Positions 51,878 to 60,622 of a stretch of DNA of 64,000 bases are shown piece after piece. The first letter of the stretch is position 1, and each line of letters begins with the position of its first letter. The notes below the pieces were generated by a model that worked only from the letters and a program-made list of their open reading frames with translations, had not been told where the DNA came from and made no database searches. Source of the stretch: Maridesulfovibrio sp. (GTDB taxonomy: Bacteria > Desulfobacterota > Desulfovibrionia > Desulfovibrionales > Desulfovibrionaceae); the NCBI RefSeq assembly GCF_963666665.1, contig NZ_OY762999.1:3229501-3293500 (forward strand). The letters are read 5' to 3'. The position numbers and the translations under genes are program-made.

Positions 51878-54559
51878 ATGCGTTTTCCAATTTCCGTAAA
51901 ACTTCTTTTTTTAGCTTTTCTTATTTCCCTGCTGCCCGCAGCAGCCGAAGCCTCGTCCACGCACATCTCCATCGGAGATTTCCTTACTCCTTCAGGGCAA
52001 CCTTCTCAGGAATTCAAAGCCACTATCCAACAGCAGTTAACAGCGGCAGGATTTAGTTGTGCAAACTGCACAGAACAGCAGCCTGAGTCAAGGTACACCC
52101 TTTCAGGCTTGATGATAAGAGATGAGAACGGAACATCTTTCTCCGCTTTACTTACCGATAACTTTCACCTTGAACCCGAAGTTTTCATTAAAGGGAAACA
52201 GATCGGCGGCAGCAGTTCGGAACCTGCAGCCAACAGACTTGCTGATTCAGCTGCACATTTAATTTCAAACCAGTCTGTTGCCTCAATCGACGTCAGTGGA
52301 GACTCCCGGCTTACTCCAAACGCAGTAATGGCTCTGGCACAAATCCTGCCCGGAGAGGATGCCACTCCGCAAAAAATTATCGCCGCCCGGATCATCCTCG
52401 AGAACTGCGGTCTATTTGAAAAAGTCCGCATATACCTGACCCCCGGACCGGACGGACGAAAGGTAAAAATTTCTGTTCAGGAAAAGGATTCAATCATCCC
52501 TGCCAGCATGCCCGGTCCCGGTAAAGCAGTACTGGATAATATCCTCGGCCCTGCCGATTTAGACCTGCCCGAATTTCCGGCTATTTCAGAAGACCAATTT
52601 CCCGGACTATGTAATGCGACTTGCAGTGGATATCTGGCTTACCGTGCCGAAGATATCCTGACCCGTTTACGTAACAACGAACACCAGCTAAATCTGGAAG
52701 ATGTGGAAGAGTTGGTAGTTGTGGCCGCAGCAATAAGGAACAACATTTCAAAACATGACGTCCTATGCCGCGATATGTGTATTATCCTGCTGAAACTCTG
52801 CTCCATGCTGGATTCCCAGACAATCCGTGCTATCTCCGAAGGATTGCAGCAAAATGTTGCCCAGAATGAGAACGGCCCGCACACACTTGAAAATAATCTG
52901 GAACGCATTGAATTTTTGACCCAGGCATATGAAACAACACTTGAAACCCAACTGATACTTTCTTCCCGTATTTTCCATGACCGCATTCATTCCCCGGTAG
53001 TCCCGTGGATTTTATACTCACTTGGGGAGCAGGCTCTGAAAGCAGAAGACATTACCCGCGCAGCTCCTCTGCTAAGCGGTGCCATTGCAATTTCATCACT
53101 CCCGGTTGCCCCTGAAATGCTGCTGACAGCAGCCAAAGCGCAGTACAGCAACCTTGACCTTGAAGCCGGTGGAGCAGCAGCCACACAGCTCAAACCGCTA
53201 TTGGCCAACCCGGACCTCGACGAGGAGCTACGCCGCCAGATCAGTTCCCTGCCCCGCAGGGCAAATCTTTGTGAAACAGCACTCTCCATATCAGATCAGG
53301 ACACATTTGAGCTGCAACTTAAAAAAGGAAACGCACTCATCCTGCTGGACAGGCCAGACCTCGCGGAACCTCTTTTCCACATGCTTAACGGTATGAAACC
53401 TGATGATGCCCGACCTTTTACCGGACTTGCCCGCCTTGCCTTCCAACGGACAGGCAGCCTGCTCTCGGTAAGGCCTTATCTTGAACGGGCAGAACGCATG
53501 AACAATAAAGACCGTTATTTCTATGAACTTGCACTGGCCTACAAGATGGAACGCATCACAGCTGAAGCCCTGCCGACCATCCGGATTGAAGGCCGCAGTT
53601 CTGAAGAAGCATCAGCCACAAGATTTATCCTGCCGAAAACTCTGGAGTATGCTGCCGGTTATGAAAGATTCAACATGCCGCAGGCAAGACTGATCAAAGC
53701 CGGAGTCAACGTGCTCGGAGAATGGCTGGCCTACCCTGCTATGAGCGATACAGAAGCCTTTGAAAACATGTTCCAACAGACCATGCTGCTTGATGCTGAA
53801 ATGGGAAAGCAACCTGAAATCATTTCAGCGGGCCTTTACTTTTCCACAGACTCAAGCAACAGGGCTGAAGCCAGAGAGCTTATTTCGCGCCCCATGTCCG
53901 TCAAGGCAGGCTTAAAGCCGAGATTCCTGCAGCTGAATCTGTTGATCCGTGAAATGGCACTCGCTCCCTCCGAACCACTTTCCAAAGCTCTGGAACAGGC
54001 TGCAAGATCCAGTTTTTCAGATACCCCAAGCAGAGAAGAGGCTGTGTCCCTGAAAGCTGACGGCCTTGCTATTGTCGGATTGTATAAAAACTCCACCGCC
54101 ACTCTGAAACGGGCGGCATCACTGTATGCACTTGCTGTGGATTTGAATGAAGGAGACCAAGGAAGATTGCTCAACAACCTTGCACGAATTAATCTGGCCT
54201 TGGGCATGCGTGAAGAAGCTGACGATCTCTATGATGAAGCTCTGGACAGCAATCCTGAAGAAGGAAGAATTGCTGAGTTAGGTAAAATAATCTCGTCAAT
54301 GGCCGGAGAAGAAAGGAAAAATGCTCTTCAGGAATTTGCCGCAGCTAAAATTTCACCACGGCTTAAAGACGCCGCTCTCAAATTAAGCGGCATAACAAAC
54401 AGCACAACCGTACCGGAAAAAACTTCTTTTATAGAAATGGAAGGAGTCTATCTTAACGAAGAGAAAAAAATTACTACCGGATATAACAACTATTCCGGTC
54501 TATCCATAGATTTCAAATACAATAGCAATATATGGCTTTTGCCGACCTTGCGTCCCTAA
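51878..54559 (+). CDS. Exported POTRA and helical-repeat protein
   Basis: This is an 893-residue envelope protein. A signal peptide (LLFLAFLISLLPAAAEASS) precedes a compact N-terminal domain of about 110 residues. A POTRA-like domain follows (VASIDVSGDSRLTPNAVMAL ... CGLFEKVRIYLTPG, about residues 127-195). The remaining 600 residues are helical, with TPR-like repeats (about 440-830; for example GALAISSLPVAP- and ALAYKM-type helices). No beta-barrel is visible, so it is not a BamA-type pore. I start at 51878: AAGAGG lies 6 bases upstream and a clear signal peptide begins there, whereas the frame extending to 51698 overlaps the divergent gene. A C-terminal aromatic/Tyr-rich end is odd. Confidence 0.75.
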   Translation: MRFPISVKLLFLAFLISLLPAAAEASSTHISIGDFLTPSGQPSQEFKATIQQQLTAAGFSCANCTEQQPESRYTLSGLMIRDENGTSFSALLTDNFHLEPEVFIKGKQIGGSSSEPAANRLADSAAHLISNQSVASIDVSGDSRLTPNAVMALAQILPGEDATPQKIIAARIILENCGLFEKVRIYLTPGPDGRKVKISVQEKDSIIPASMPGPGKAVLDNILGPADLDLPEFPAISEDQFPGLCNATCSGYLAYRAEDILTRLRNNEHQLNLEDVEELVVVAAAIRNNISKHDVLCRDMCIILLKLCSMLDSQTIRAISEGLQQNVAQNENGPHTLENNLERIEFLTQAYETTLETQLILSSRIFHDRIHSPVVPWILYSLGEQALKAEDITRAAPLLSGAIAISSLPVAPEMLLTAAKAQYSNLDLEAGGAAATQLKPLLANPDLDEELRRQISSLPRRANLCETALSISDQDTFELQLKKGNALILLDRPDLAEPLFHMLNGMKPDDARPFTGLARLAFQRTGSLLSVRPYLERAERMNNKDRYFYELALAYKMERITAEALPTIRIEGRSSEEASATRFILPKTLEYAAGYERFNMPQARLIKAGVNVLGEWLAYPAMSDTEAFENMFQQTMLLDAEMGKQPEIISAGLYFSTDSSNRAEARELISRPMSVKAGLKPRFLQLNLLIREMALAPSEPLSKALEQAARSSFSDTPSREEAVSLKADGLAIVGLYKNSTATLKRAASLYALAVDLNEGDQGRLLNNLARINLALGMREEADDLYDEALDSNPEEGRIAELGKIISSMAGEERKNALQEFAAAKISPRLKDAALKLSGITNSTTVPEKTSFIEMEGVYLNEEKKITTGYNNYSGLSIDFKYNSNIWLLPTLRP

Positions 54560-54572
54560 CGGCAATACAGCC

Positions 54573-54815
54573 CTAATCAACCGACTCAATTGTAAAATCC
54601 AACTCTTCAGCCATAAGGCGCAACGGCTCAACACCGCCAGTAATACGCATGATTTCAACAAGGGTCTCAGCGCCCAGTTTGGCTTTTTTATCTTCCGGAT
54701 TAACTTCGCGAGCCAAAGTTTTGGGAGTCTTTCCCAGCCGTTCTGCCAATTCTTCCAATGGCACCGGACCATTCATAACCAAATCTTGAATTGCTTTTTC
54801 TACTTTTTTCGACAT
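54573..54815 (-). CDS. Phage CII-like regulatory protein
   Basis: This 80-residue protein resembles the phage regulatory protein CII/CP76-type family. It has a helix-turn-helix-like pattern, PVPLEELAERLGKTPKTLAREVNPED (about residues 17-42), then an acidic C-terminal half. AAGGCAG precedes the ATG. No other phage genes are nearby, so it is a domesticated or leftover regulator. It converges on the POTRA gene. Confidence 0.72.
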   Translation of the reverse strand: MSKKVEKAIQDLVMNGPVPLEELAERLGKTPKTLAREVNPEDKKAKLGAETLVEIMRITGGVEPLRLMAEELDFTIESVD

Positions 54816-55159
54816 TATTTTCTGCCTTATAATTATCAGTTAACTAACCTTTAGGAGCTCTAATAAACTAAAACTCAACTCCGTTCAACATTCCATCTGC
54901 GGCTTCACTGAGCCCCATTGATTCAGCCCATCACATGAACACTCCGCTGACAAAAAGCGATTGTCACTGTATTGTAACAATCATATTTAGCAAACTAAAC
55001 CCACCATGAACAATCTTCTACAAATATTTCAGAGATATAGATAAGTAATACACTTTTGTAACAAAACTTGACCTAACCATATTAACATGCTTGTTACTCC
55101 CCTGTGACAATCAGCGAAGTAACATTTCTATTCTGGACGACCCTCAGGGAGGAATATTT
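54816..55159. other. Non-coding stretch upstream of the PhoR-like kinase
   Basis: No gene is supported in these 344 bases. The right half contains three Pho-box-like direct repeats, described separately. The left half is AT-rich and must hold the promoter of the CII-like gene. Confidence 0.5.
54962..55108 (+). promoter_or_regulatory. Three Pho-box-like direct-repeat pairs
   Basis: Three pairs of TGTnAC-like hexamers have exactly 11-base spacing start to start: TGTCAC 54962 / TGTAAC 54973; TGTAAC 55057 / TTGACC 55068; TGTTAC 55092 / TGTGAC 55103. The 11-bp direct repeat is the hallmark of a PhoB site. They lie 50-200 bases before the PhoR-like kinase gene, so PhoB control of the phosphate operon is likely. 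Confidence 0.65.
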
Positions 55160-56980
55160 TTGCCTAAGACATCACTACATATGAAGATTCTGCTTTGGGG
55201 CTGGGCAGTACTGCTATGCGCCCTGTTGCTGACTTTCTGGTTCTATTATGGAACGGTGTCAGAAGAGCTTACAGCTTCCAGCAGGCAAAACACCTCCAGG
55301 CTCCTTAATTATGTCCGTTGGAAAATCAGCCACAGCCCGGTCAGTCCCGGCACTCCCGCATTCCAGAATGAAATAACAGAACTGGGCTCCCAGCTTGATG
55401 TCCGCATCACCTATATAAAACAAGGCAGGGTCCTTGCCGACTCCAATGTGGAGGCAAGCAGACTCCCTGAACTTGACGACCACTCCAACCGTTCTGAAGT
55501 TATTGCAGCAGAGTCCAGCGAGACCGGGAAGGACATCCGCTACAGCAAAACCCTGCAGACGCGCATGTTATACGTTGCCAAATCAATCGGTGACAACGGG
55601 GAATTTATCAGGCTGGCACTGCCCTACTCCATAATCGGAGAACGGCTGGACAGGGTTATGATCCACTTTTCAGTGCTCCTCGCCATGCTGGCTGTAGGCT
55701 CCGCAATTCTTCTGATATTTATCGGCAAACGCACCACCTCTGCTGTGCAGGAAGTCTCCGCCACAGCTCAGGCAATCGGGGAAGGCGACTACAGCAAACG
55801 CATCAGGATAATTCCCGGCGGTGAATATAAATTGATGGCAAAATCCATCAATACCATGGCCAAGAAGATTCAGGGCCACATCCGCATCATTGAAGATCAA
55901 CGCAACCAGCTTGACGCTATGTTCGAAAACATGACTGAAGGCATCATGGTTCTCGACCCGCAAGGAAAAATTGAATCAGTCAACAAATCCATGACTGAAC
56001 TTGTTCCGAACACTCAGGAATTTGTGGGCCGGGTCCCCCTTGAAGTGCTGACCCGCCATGAAATTCAGGATGCCGTGGATAAAGTTCTCAAACATGGCAG
56101 CGACAACAATTCCGACTCCCTGATTGTAGACCTTGCTGACGGCAGGTCCATGAATGTAACGATTTGTTCCTATGCTGATTACAAGAACCGTCGCAAACTG
56201 ATCCTTGTCTTTCATGATATCAGCGAAATGAGACGGATGGAAAAAATCCTCCGCGATTTTGTTTCCAATGCCTCACACCAGTTGCGCACTCCGCTTACCA
56301 GTATCAAGGGATACTCCGAAACCCTGATCGACAACCCGCCGCAGGATAAAAAAATCCTGACCAGCTTCCTTGGAACCATACTTGATAATGCCAACCACAT
56401 GTCCAAGGTCATTACCAGCATGTTTGCCCTGACCCGCAGTGAATATTCAGGCAAAAAACTGCGCACCAAACCTACCGATCTGCAAAAATGTATTGCGCTG
56501 AGCATGGCCAACCTGCAATCTCTGGCGGAAAACAAAAATATCAGCCTCAGCAAAAGTGAAATACCGCAAATAAAAATCACCGGGACAAGTGAAGGCTTGG
56601 TCCAGATTTTCGACAACCTTATCGAGAACGCCATCAAGTATGCACCTGAGAACACCGGTGTCATGGTTCAGGCTGAAGCTGACCATGAATTCGCAATAAT
56701 CAGGATTGTTGATGAAGGACCGGGAATTGCGGCAGCTGACAAAGAACGTATTTTCGAAAGATTTTTCAAATTGGATGAAAACGCTGTGGGGCACGGCAGT
56801 TCCGGATTGGGACTGGCATTGTGCCGCAGTCTTGCTCGTAACTTCAACGGCGACATCTGGGTGGAAAGCCCGGTTGACGCGATAACAGGTACCGGGTCTT
56901 CATTCTGTGTGAAACTCCCGGTAGCAGCTGAACAAGCTTATGAGTCCGCTAAGGATTCACAACAAGGGGATTATCTCTAA
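55160..56980 (+). CDS. phoR: PhoR-like sensor histidine kinase
   Basis: This membrane sensor kinase senses phosphate status in relatives and phosphorylates PhoB. The 606-residue protein has a transmembrane segment (ILLWGWAVLLCALLLTFWFYY, about 9-29), a periplasmic domain, a second segment (about 187-208), a HAMP domain, a PAS-like domain (about 265-340), HisKA with His373 in NASHQLRTPLTSIKGY, and an HATPase (NLIENAIKYAPE, DEGPGIAAAD, GSSGLGLAL). The start is TTG at 55160: GGGAGG lies 7 bases before it, while the longer frame opening at 55091 has none. No phoB is adjacent. The gene symbol is inferred from the phosphate context. Confidence 0.82.
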   Translation: MPKTSLHMKILLWGWAVLLCALLLTFWFYYGTVSEELTASSRQNTSRLLNYVRWKISHSPVSPGTPAFQNEITELGSQLDVRITYIKQGRVLADSNVEASRLPELDDHSNRSEVIAAESSETGKDIRYSKTLQTRMLYVAKSIGDNGEFIRLALPYSIIGERLDRVMIHFSVLLAMLAVGSAILLIFIGKRTTSAVQEVSATAQAIGEGDYSKRIRIIPGGEYKLMAKSINTMAKKIQGHIRIIEDQRNQLDAMFENMTEGIMVLDPQGKIESVNKSMTELVPNTQEFVGRVPLEVLTRHEIQDAVDKVLKHGSDNNSDSLIVDLADGRSMNVTICSYADYKNRRKLILVFHDISEMRRMEKILRDFVSNASHQLRTPLTSIKGYSETLIDNPPQDKKILTSFLGTILDNANHMSKVITSMFALTRSEYSGKKLRTKPTDLQKCIALSMANLQSLAENKNISLSKSEIPQIKITGTSEGLVQIFDNLIENAIKYAPENTGVMVQAEADHEFAIIRIVDEGPGIAAADKERIFERFFKLDENAVGHGSSGLGLALCRSLARNFNGDIWVESPVDAITGTGSSFCVKLPVAAEQAYESAKDSQQGDYL

Positions 56981-58215
56981 TGGATATTTACGATCTGTTT
57001 TTTTACATGTCCCTGTTTGCAGGGTTCATGATGGCTTTTAACCTTGGCGCAAACGACGTAGCCAACTCCATGGCTTCGGCCGTTGGAGCAAAAGCCATCA
57101 CAATCCGGCAGGCAGTACTGATCGCAGGGACCCTGAACTTTGCGGGAGCGGTTTTCCTCGGCTCCCATGTGACCGCAACGGTCAGTAAGGGAATCATCAA
57201 TCCGGCAGCCATCTCCGATCCGAAATTAATAATGATCGGTATGTTTTCAGCTTTGCTGGCAGCGGGATTATGGGTACTCATATCAACATTTACGGCCTTG
57301 CCGGTCTCATCCACCCACTCCATTGTCGGCGCCATCCTCGGCTTCGGCCTTGTTGCAGGCGGTCCGGATGTGGTTAACTGGTTTAAAATGGTCGGAATTG
57401 TGATGTCATGGATTATTTCACCATTCTTTGCAGCAACCATTGCCTTTGCCATTTTCACGCATATCAGGAAGACAATTCTCTTCAAAAAAGACTTCATCCG
57501 TCAGGCACAAAAATGGGCTCCTATATGGATGGGCTTGACAGTTCTGCTAATTTCCCTTTCATTCCTATATAAGACCCCCATGGGTAAAAGTTTAAAACTG
57601 CCCTTCATCGGTTCCCTGGCTTTAGGGTTCGGAATCGCCGCGCTGGTATGGTTTGCAGGGCGCTTGGCCGTAAATAAACTGGTTGGAGATCCCGAACAGG
57701 GAGCTGAGGCTGTGGAAGAAACTTTCCGCAAACTGCAGGTGGGGACATCATGTTACGTAGCCCTCTCACAGGGTGCAAACGATGTTGCCAACGCAATCGG
57801 ACCGGTAGCAGCAATCTACCTTATATCCAAGGAACACGTATTGCTGGCTAAAGCCGATGTCCCCATGAGCCTGCTGGTCATGGGCGGACTGGGTATCGCC
57901 ATCGGTATCTCCCTCATGGGTCACAAGGTTATGGGTACTGTGGGTGAAAAAATCACCGTGCTGACCAATACCCGCGGGTTCGCAGTTGACTTCGGTGCAG
58001 CTTCAACCGTACTGGCAGCATCCAACCTCGGATTACCGGTATCATCCACCCACGCAGCAGTGGGTGCAGTTGTTGGTGTAGGTCTCGCAAGAGGTTTTTC
58101 AGCGGTAAACTTTAAAATCCTCGGAAGAATCGTGCTTTATTGGGTGCTCACTGTACCCATAGCCGCGATCACAAGTATAACAATTTTCAGCCTGCTCAAA
58201 TGGGCTTTCATCTAG
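56980..58215 (+). CDS. pit: Inorganic phosphate transporter, PiT family
   Basis: This 411-residue membrane protein imports phosphate (with a metal or proton), the low-affinity PiT type. Both inverted repeats are visible: the signature GANDVANSMASAVGAKA (about residues 24-40) and QGANDVANAIGPVAAIY (about 264-280), each followed by a PVSSTHSIVGA-type motif (PVSSTHSIVGAILGFG and PVSSTHAAVGAVVGVG). About ten membrane segments flank a basic loop. It begins by a one-base overlap with the kinase stop (TAATG), with AAGGGG upstream. Part of a kinase-transporter-DUF47 operon. Confidence 0.93.
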   Translation: MDIYDLFFYMSLFAGFMMAFNLGANDVANSMASAVGAKAITIRQAVLIAGTLNFAGAVFLGSHVTATVSKGIINPAAISDPKLIMIGMFSALLAAGLWVLISTFTALPVSSTHSIVGAILGFGLVAGGPDVVNWFKMVGIVMSWIISPFFAATIAFAIFTHIRKTILFKKDFIRQAQKWAPIWMGLTVLLISLSFLYKTPMGKSLKLPFIGSLALGFGIAALVWFAGRLAVNKLVGDPEQGAEAVEETFRKLQVGTSCYVALSQGANDVANAIGPVAAIYLISKEHVLLAKADVPMSLLVMGGLGIAIGISLMGHKVMGTVGEKITVLTNTRGFAVDFGAASTVLAASNLGLPVSSTHAAVGAVVGVGLARGFSAVNFKILGRIVLYWVLTVPIAAITSITIFSLLKWAFI

Positions 58216-58234
58216 ATAACACAAGGAGAACATT

Positions 58235-58912
58235 ATGCACTTTCGTCTTCCTTTCTTAGGCCTTATCGTTAACAAGGACCCCATGGACGGGCTGGTCAAG
58301 CACTACAACAAAATTGCTGAGTGCATCCACATTATCAACGATTCCGTTGAATGCTATGTTGCCGGAAACGACACCTGCCGCGAATTCAATGAACTGATTG
58401 AACAGATTGATAAAGTTGAATCCCAAGCAGATAAAATCAAACGTTCCATCCGCAACCACCTGCCGCACTCCATGTTCATGTCCGTGGATAAGGTTCTGTT
58501 CTTCAACTACACCCGCAGTCAGGACAACATTCTGGACAACGCTCAGGAAGCACTGCACTGGCTGGCAATGCGCAAGGTAGCTATCCCTTCTGAATACCAG
58601 AAAGATCTGATCCTGCTGCTCTCCGAGGTCAACGACACTACAACCAGCCTTGGACCTGCACTGAAAGCAACCATTGCTCTCAACAACGGAAAGTCCATTG
58701 ACCGTGAAGGCACCAAGAACAAGTTCCGCAAGGTCCGTAAGCACTACGCCCGCTCAATGGAAATGCGTAGGGAACTGGCCAAAAAGATCTACAATTCCGA
58801 CATGGACTTCAAAGACATCTACCAGCTCATGCATTTCGTAGATTGCCTCAACGAAATGGCGCATCAGTCTGAAACCTGCGCCGACATGCTCAGGGCTATG
58901 ATTGCCAGATAA
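58235..58912 (+). CDS. DUF47/TIGR00153-family PhoU-like protein
   Basis: This 225-residue cytoplasmic helical protein belongs to the DUF47 family, which is found beside PiT transporters and is thought to regulate them. It has repeated amphipathic helices, such as FNELIEQIDKVESQADKIK (about residues 50-68) and ENRKRFRKVRKHYAR-type charged helices. AAGGAGAACATT lies before the ATG. It ends the phoR-pit-DUF47 operon with a strong terminator. Confidence 0.9.
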   Translation: MHFRLPFLGLIVNKDPMDGLVKHYNKIAECIHIINDSVECYVAGNDTCREFNELIEQIDKVESQADKIKRSIRNHLPHSMFMSVDKVLFFNYTRSQDNILDNAQEALHWLAMRKVAIPSEYQKDLILLLSEVNDTTTSLGPALKATIALNNGKSIDREGTKNKFRKVRKHYARSMEMRRELAKKIYNSDMDFKDIYQLMHFVDCLNEMAHQSETCADMLRAMIAR

Positions 58913-58938
58913 GAATCTGTTTCATTAAATAGAATAAA

Positions 58939-58980
58939 CAAAGCCCCTCCTGCGAACCTATGTTTGCAGGAGGGGCTTTG
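58939..58980. terminator. Bidirectional terminator
   Basis: Perfect 15-bp arms (CAAAGCCCCTCCTGC 58939-58953 and its complement 58966-58980) enclose a 12-base loop. It lies between converging genes. Confidence 0.75.
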
Positions 58981-59000
58981 CTGTTAGGGAGGAAGTAAGT

Positions 59001-59333
59001 TTAATGAACAATAGTTTTGGAAAAATAGTTAATGACGCACACACCGATCAAGATAAGGGCCATTCCCAAAATGGCCGGTAAATCAGGAGTCTGGCCATAT
59101 AGAAAAATACCCATGAGAGTAACCAGAATAATTCCCAGCCCGCACCAGATTGCATACGCAACACCAACCGGCATGGTTTTGAGCACCAATGAAAAAAAGT
59201 AGAATGTAGCGACATACCCTACCACCACGATAATGCTGGGTACCATCCTGGTAAAACCTTCAGAAGCTTTCAGGGCACTGGTTGCCACAACTTCAAATAC
59301 AATTGCTATAATCAGATACGCATAGGCCGTCAT
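59001..59333 (-). CDS. SMR-family multidrug efflux protein
   Basis: This 110-residue inner-membrane protein of the small multidrug resistance family (EmrE/SugE-like) has four membrane helices. Glu14 in IAIVFEVVATSALKAS is the essential proton- and drug-binding residue, and AYAIWCGLGIILV (about residues 59-71) is the second family signature. CAGGG precedes the ATG. The drug specificity is unknown. A small winged-helix-like gene lies 33 bases upstream. Confidence 0.9.
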   Translation of the reverse strand: MTAYAYLIIAIVFEVVATSALKASEGFTRMVPSIIVVVGYVATFYFFSLVLKTMPVGVAYAIWCGLGIILVTLMGIFLYGQTPDLPAILGMALILIGVCVINYFSKTIVH

Positions 59334-59366
59334 TATTGCCCTGTTTCCTTATCATTTGTAATTTCA

Positions 59367-59633
59367 CTACAACAAAGCCTTCAGGCTTCGTTTTCCCATA
59401 TCAGTTACACGACACATTTTCTGCTCTACACCGTCAAATGTGAACGCATTCATCTGCCTCGTCTCCAGTAGCCCCCGCGTGGCAAAAGACCGCAGGTACT
59501 CATCTAAATTCTCCGGCGTTACGAAGCGTTCACCCTGATACTCCTGAGCAATGATTTCGAAAAGGGCATCTGAGGTGATTAATTCATTTTCAGCAACAAT
59601 TTGAAGCAGACGAACTTTAACGAGTGGTTTCAC
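59367..59633 (-). CDS. Small winged-helix-like protein
   Basis: I do not recognise this 88-residue protein. Helical segments (LQIVAENELITSDALFEIIAQEY and NLDEYLRSFATRGLLETRQ) and a basic C-terminal strand (VTDMGKRSLKALL) are consistent with a winged helix. The start is GTG at 59633, with GAGAG 7 bases upstream. It lies upstream of the SMR gene and may regulate it. Confidence 0.62.
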   Translation of the reverse strand: MKPLVKVRLLQIVAENELITSDALFEIIAQEYQGERFVTPENLDEYLRSFATRGLLETRQMNAFTFDGVEQKMCRVTDMGKRSLKALL

Positions 59634-59731
59634 TTATTACTCTCTGATTTATCTAAATGAATTCCCGATTCCGGAATATGCTCCACAAAATAAAATTAGA
59701 CAAATTAATCGTTTTTATGCAATCCATAAAC

Positions 59732-60622
59732 ATGGCTAATCAAAACATCTTAGGACAACTTCCTCCGGACATACTGCGTTCATTTATACTCGTCGCAGAC
59801 ACCGGCAGCTTCACCCAAGCGGCCAAACTGGTATTCCGTACTCAGGCCGCTGTCAGCCTCCAGATCAAGCGATTGGAGGAAGAGCTTGGATATGATCTAT
59901 TTGTCCGGGAAGGAAGAAAGGCTATTTTAAGCCCGAAAGGTGAGATCCTATACGGGTATTCACGGAAGATTCTTGATTTGTACGATGAAGCTGTTGCAGC
60001 CATAGTTCAGCCGGAACTGAGCGGACATGTTCGCATCGGAGCGCCTGACGATTATGCAACGCAGCATTTGCCCAGTGCGCTTAAGAGATTTGCCATGTCG
60101 CACCCTATGGTGCAGGTCGAAGTCCTTTGCGATGACACCTACAAGCTGGATCCCCTGCTTAATGACCGGAAACTTGATTTGATGATTACAACAGAAAGTC
60201 AAAGCTCAGCGAATTCAATTCCGCTGGAACTGGTCTGGATTATGTCTGAACTTATGAATCCGGCAGACGTGGAAGTCCTTCCGCTGGCCTTGTACCATCA
60301 GGAGTGCTGCTATTGCCACAATGCGCTGGAAGCTCTGGATAAAAATTCGCGAAAACACAGAGTGGTATACCGCAGCCCGAGCCTTGCAGGTGTAACAGGC
60401 GCAGTCAAAGCCGGGATCGCCATTGCCCCGGTGACCAAAGATACACAGGTGGAAGGATGCCGCCACGCAGTTCCCATGGACGGCCTGCCTGAGATAGCGC
60501 CGGTACACATGGCCCTGCGCTATCCTCCCGGACGCAGTTCCAAGGTCGTTTCTTCTTTTGCCGAATTTATCAGTTCGGAAATGGGACTGAAGCGAGAGGT
60601 CAACACAACTCAGAACGCTTGA
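59732..60622 (+). CDS. LysR-type transcriptional regulator
   Basis: This 296-residue protein has the LysR N-terminal helix-turn-helix (LRSFILVADTGSFTQAAKLVFRTQAAVSLQIKRLEEELG, about residues 14-52) and a periplasmic-binding-protein-like effector domain with the usual GHVRIGAPDDYA start (about 96). I use the ATG at 59732 (MANQNILGQL); another in-frame ATG at 59717 and a longer frame from 59657 are possible, but the last leaves only 23 bases to the divergent gene. No Shine-Dalgarno decides between them. The 3' end overlaps that of acs by 23 bases on the other strand. Confidence 0.85.
   Translation: MANQNILGQLPPDILRSFILVADTGSFTQAAKLVFRTQAAVSLQIKRLEEELGYDLFVREGRKAILSPKGEILYGYSRKILDLYDEAVAAIVQPELSGHVRIGAPDDYATQHLPSALKRFAMSHPMVQVEVLCDDTYKLDPLLNDRKLDLMITTESQSSANSIPLELVWIMSELMNPADVEVLPLALYHQECCYCHNALEALDKNSRKHRVVYRSPSLAGVTGAVKAGIAIAPVTKDTQVEGCRHAVPMDGLPEIAPVHMALRYPPGRSSKVVSSFAEFISSEMGLKREVNTTQNA

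Noticed and set aside
30913..54815. Prophage
   Set aside because: The S24 repressor and the CII-like gene are isolated; no integrase, terminase or structural genes lie between.
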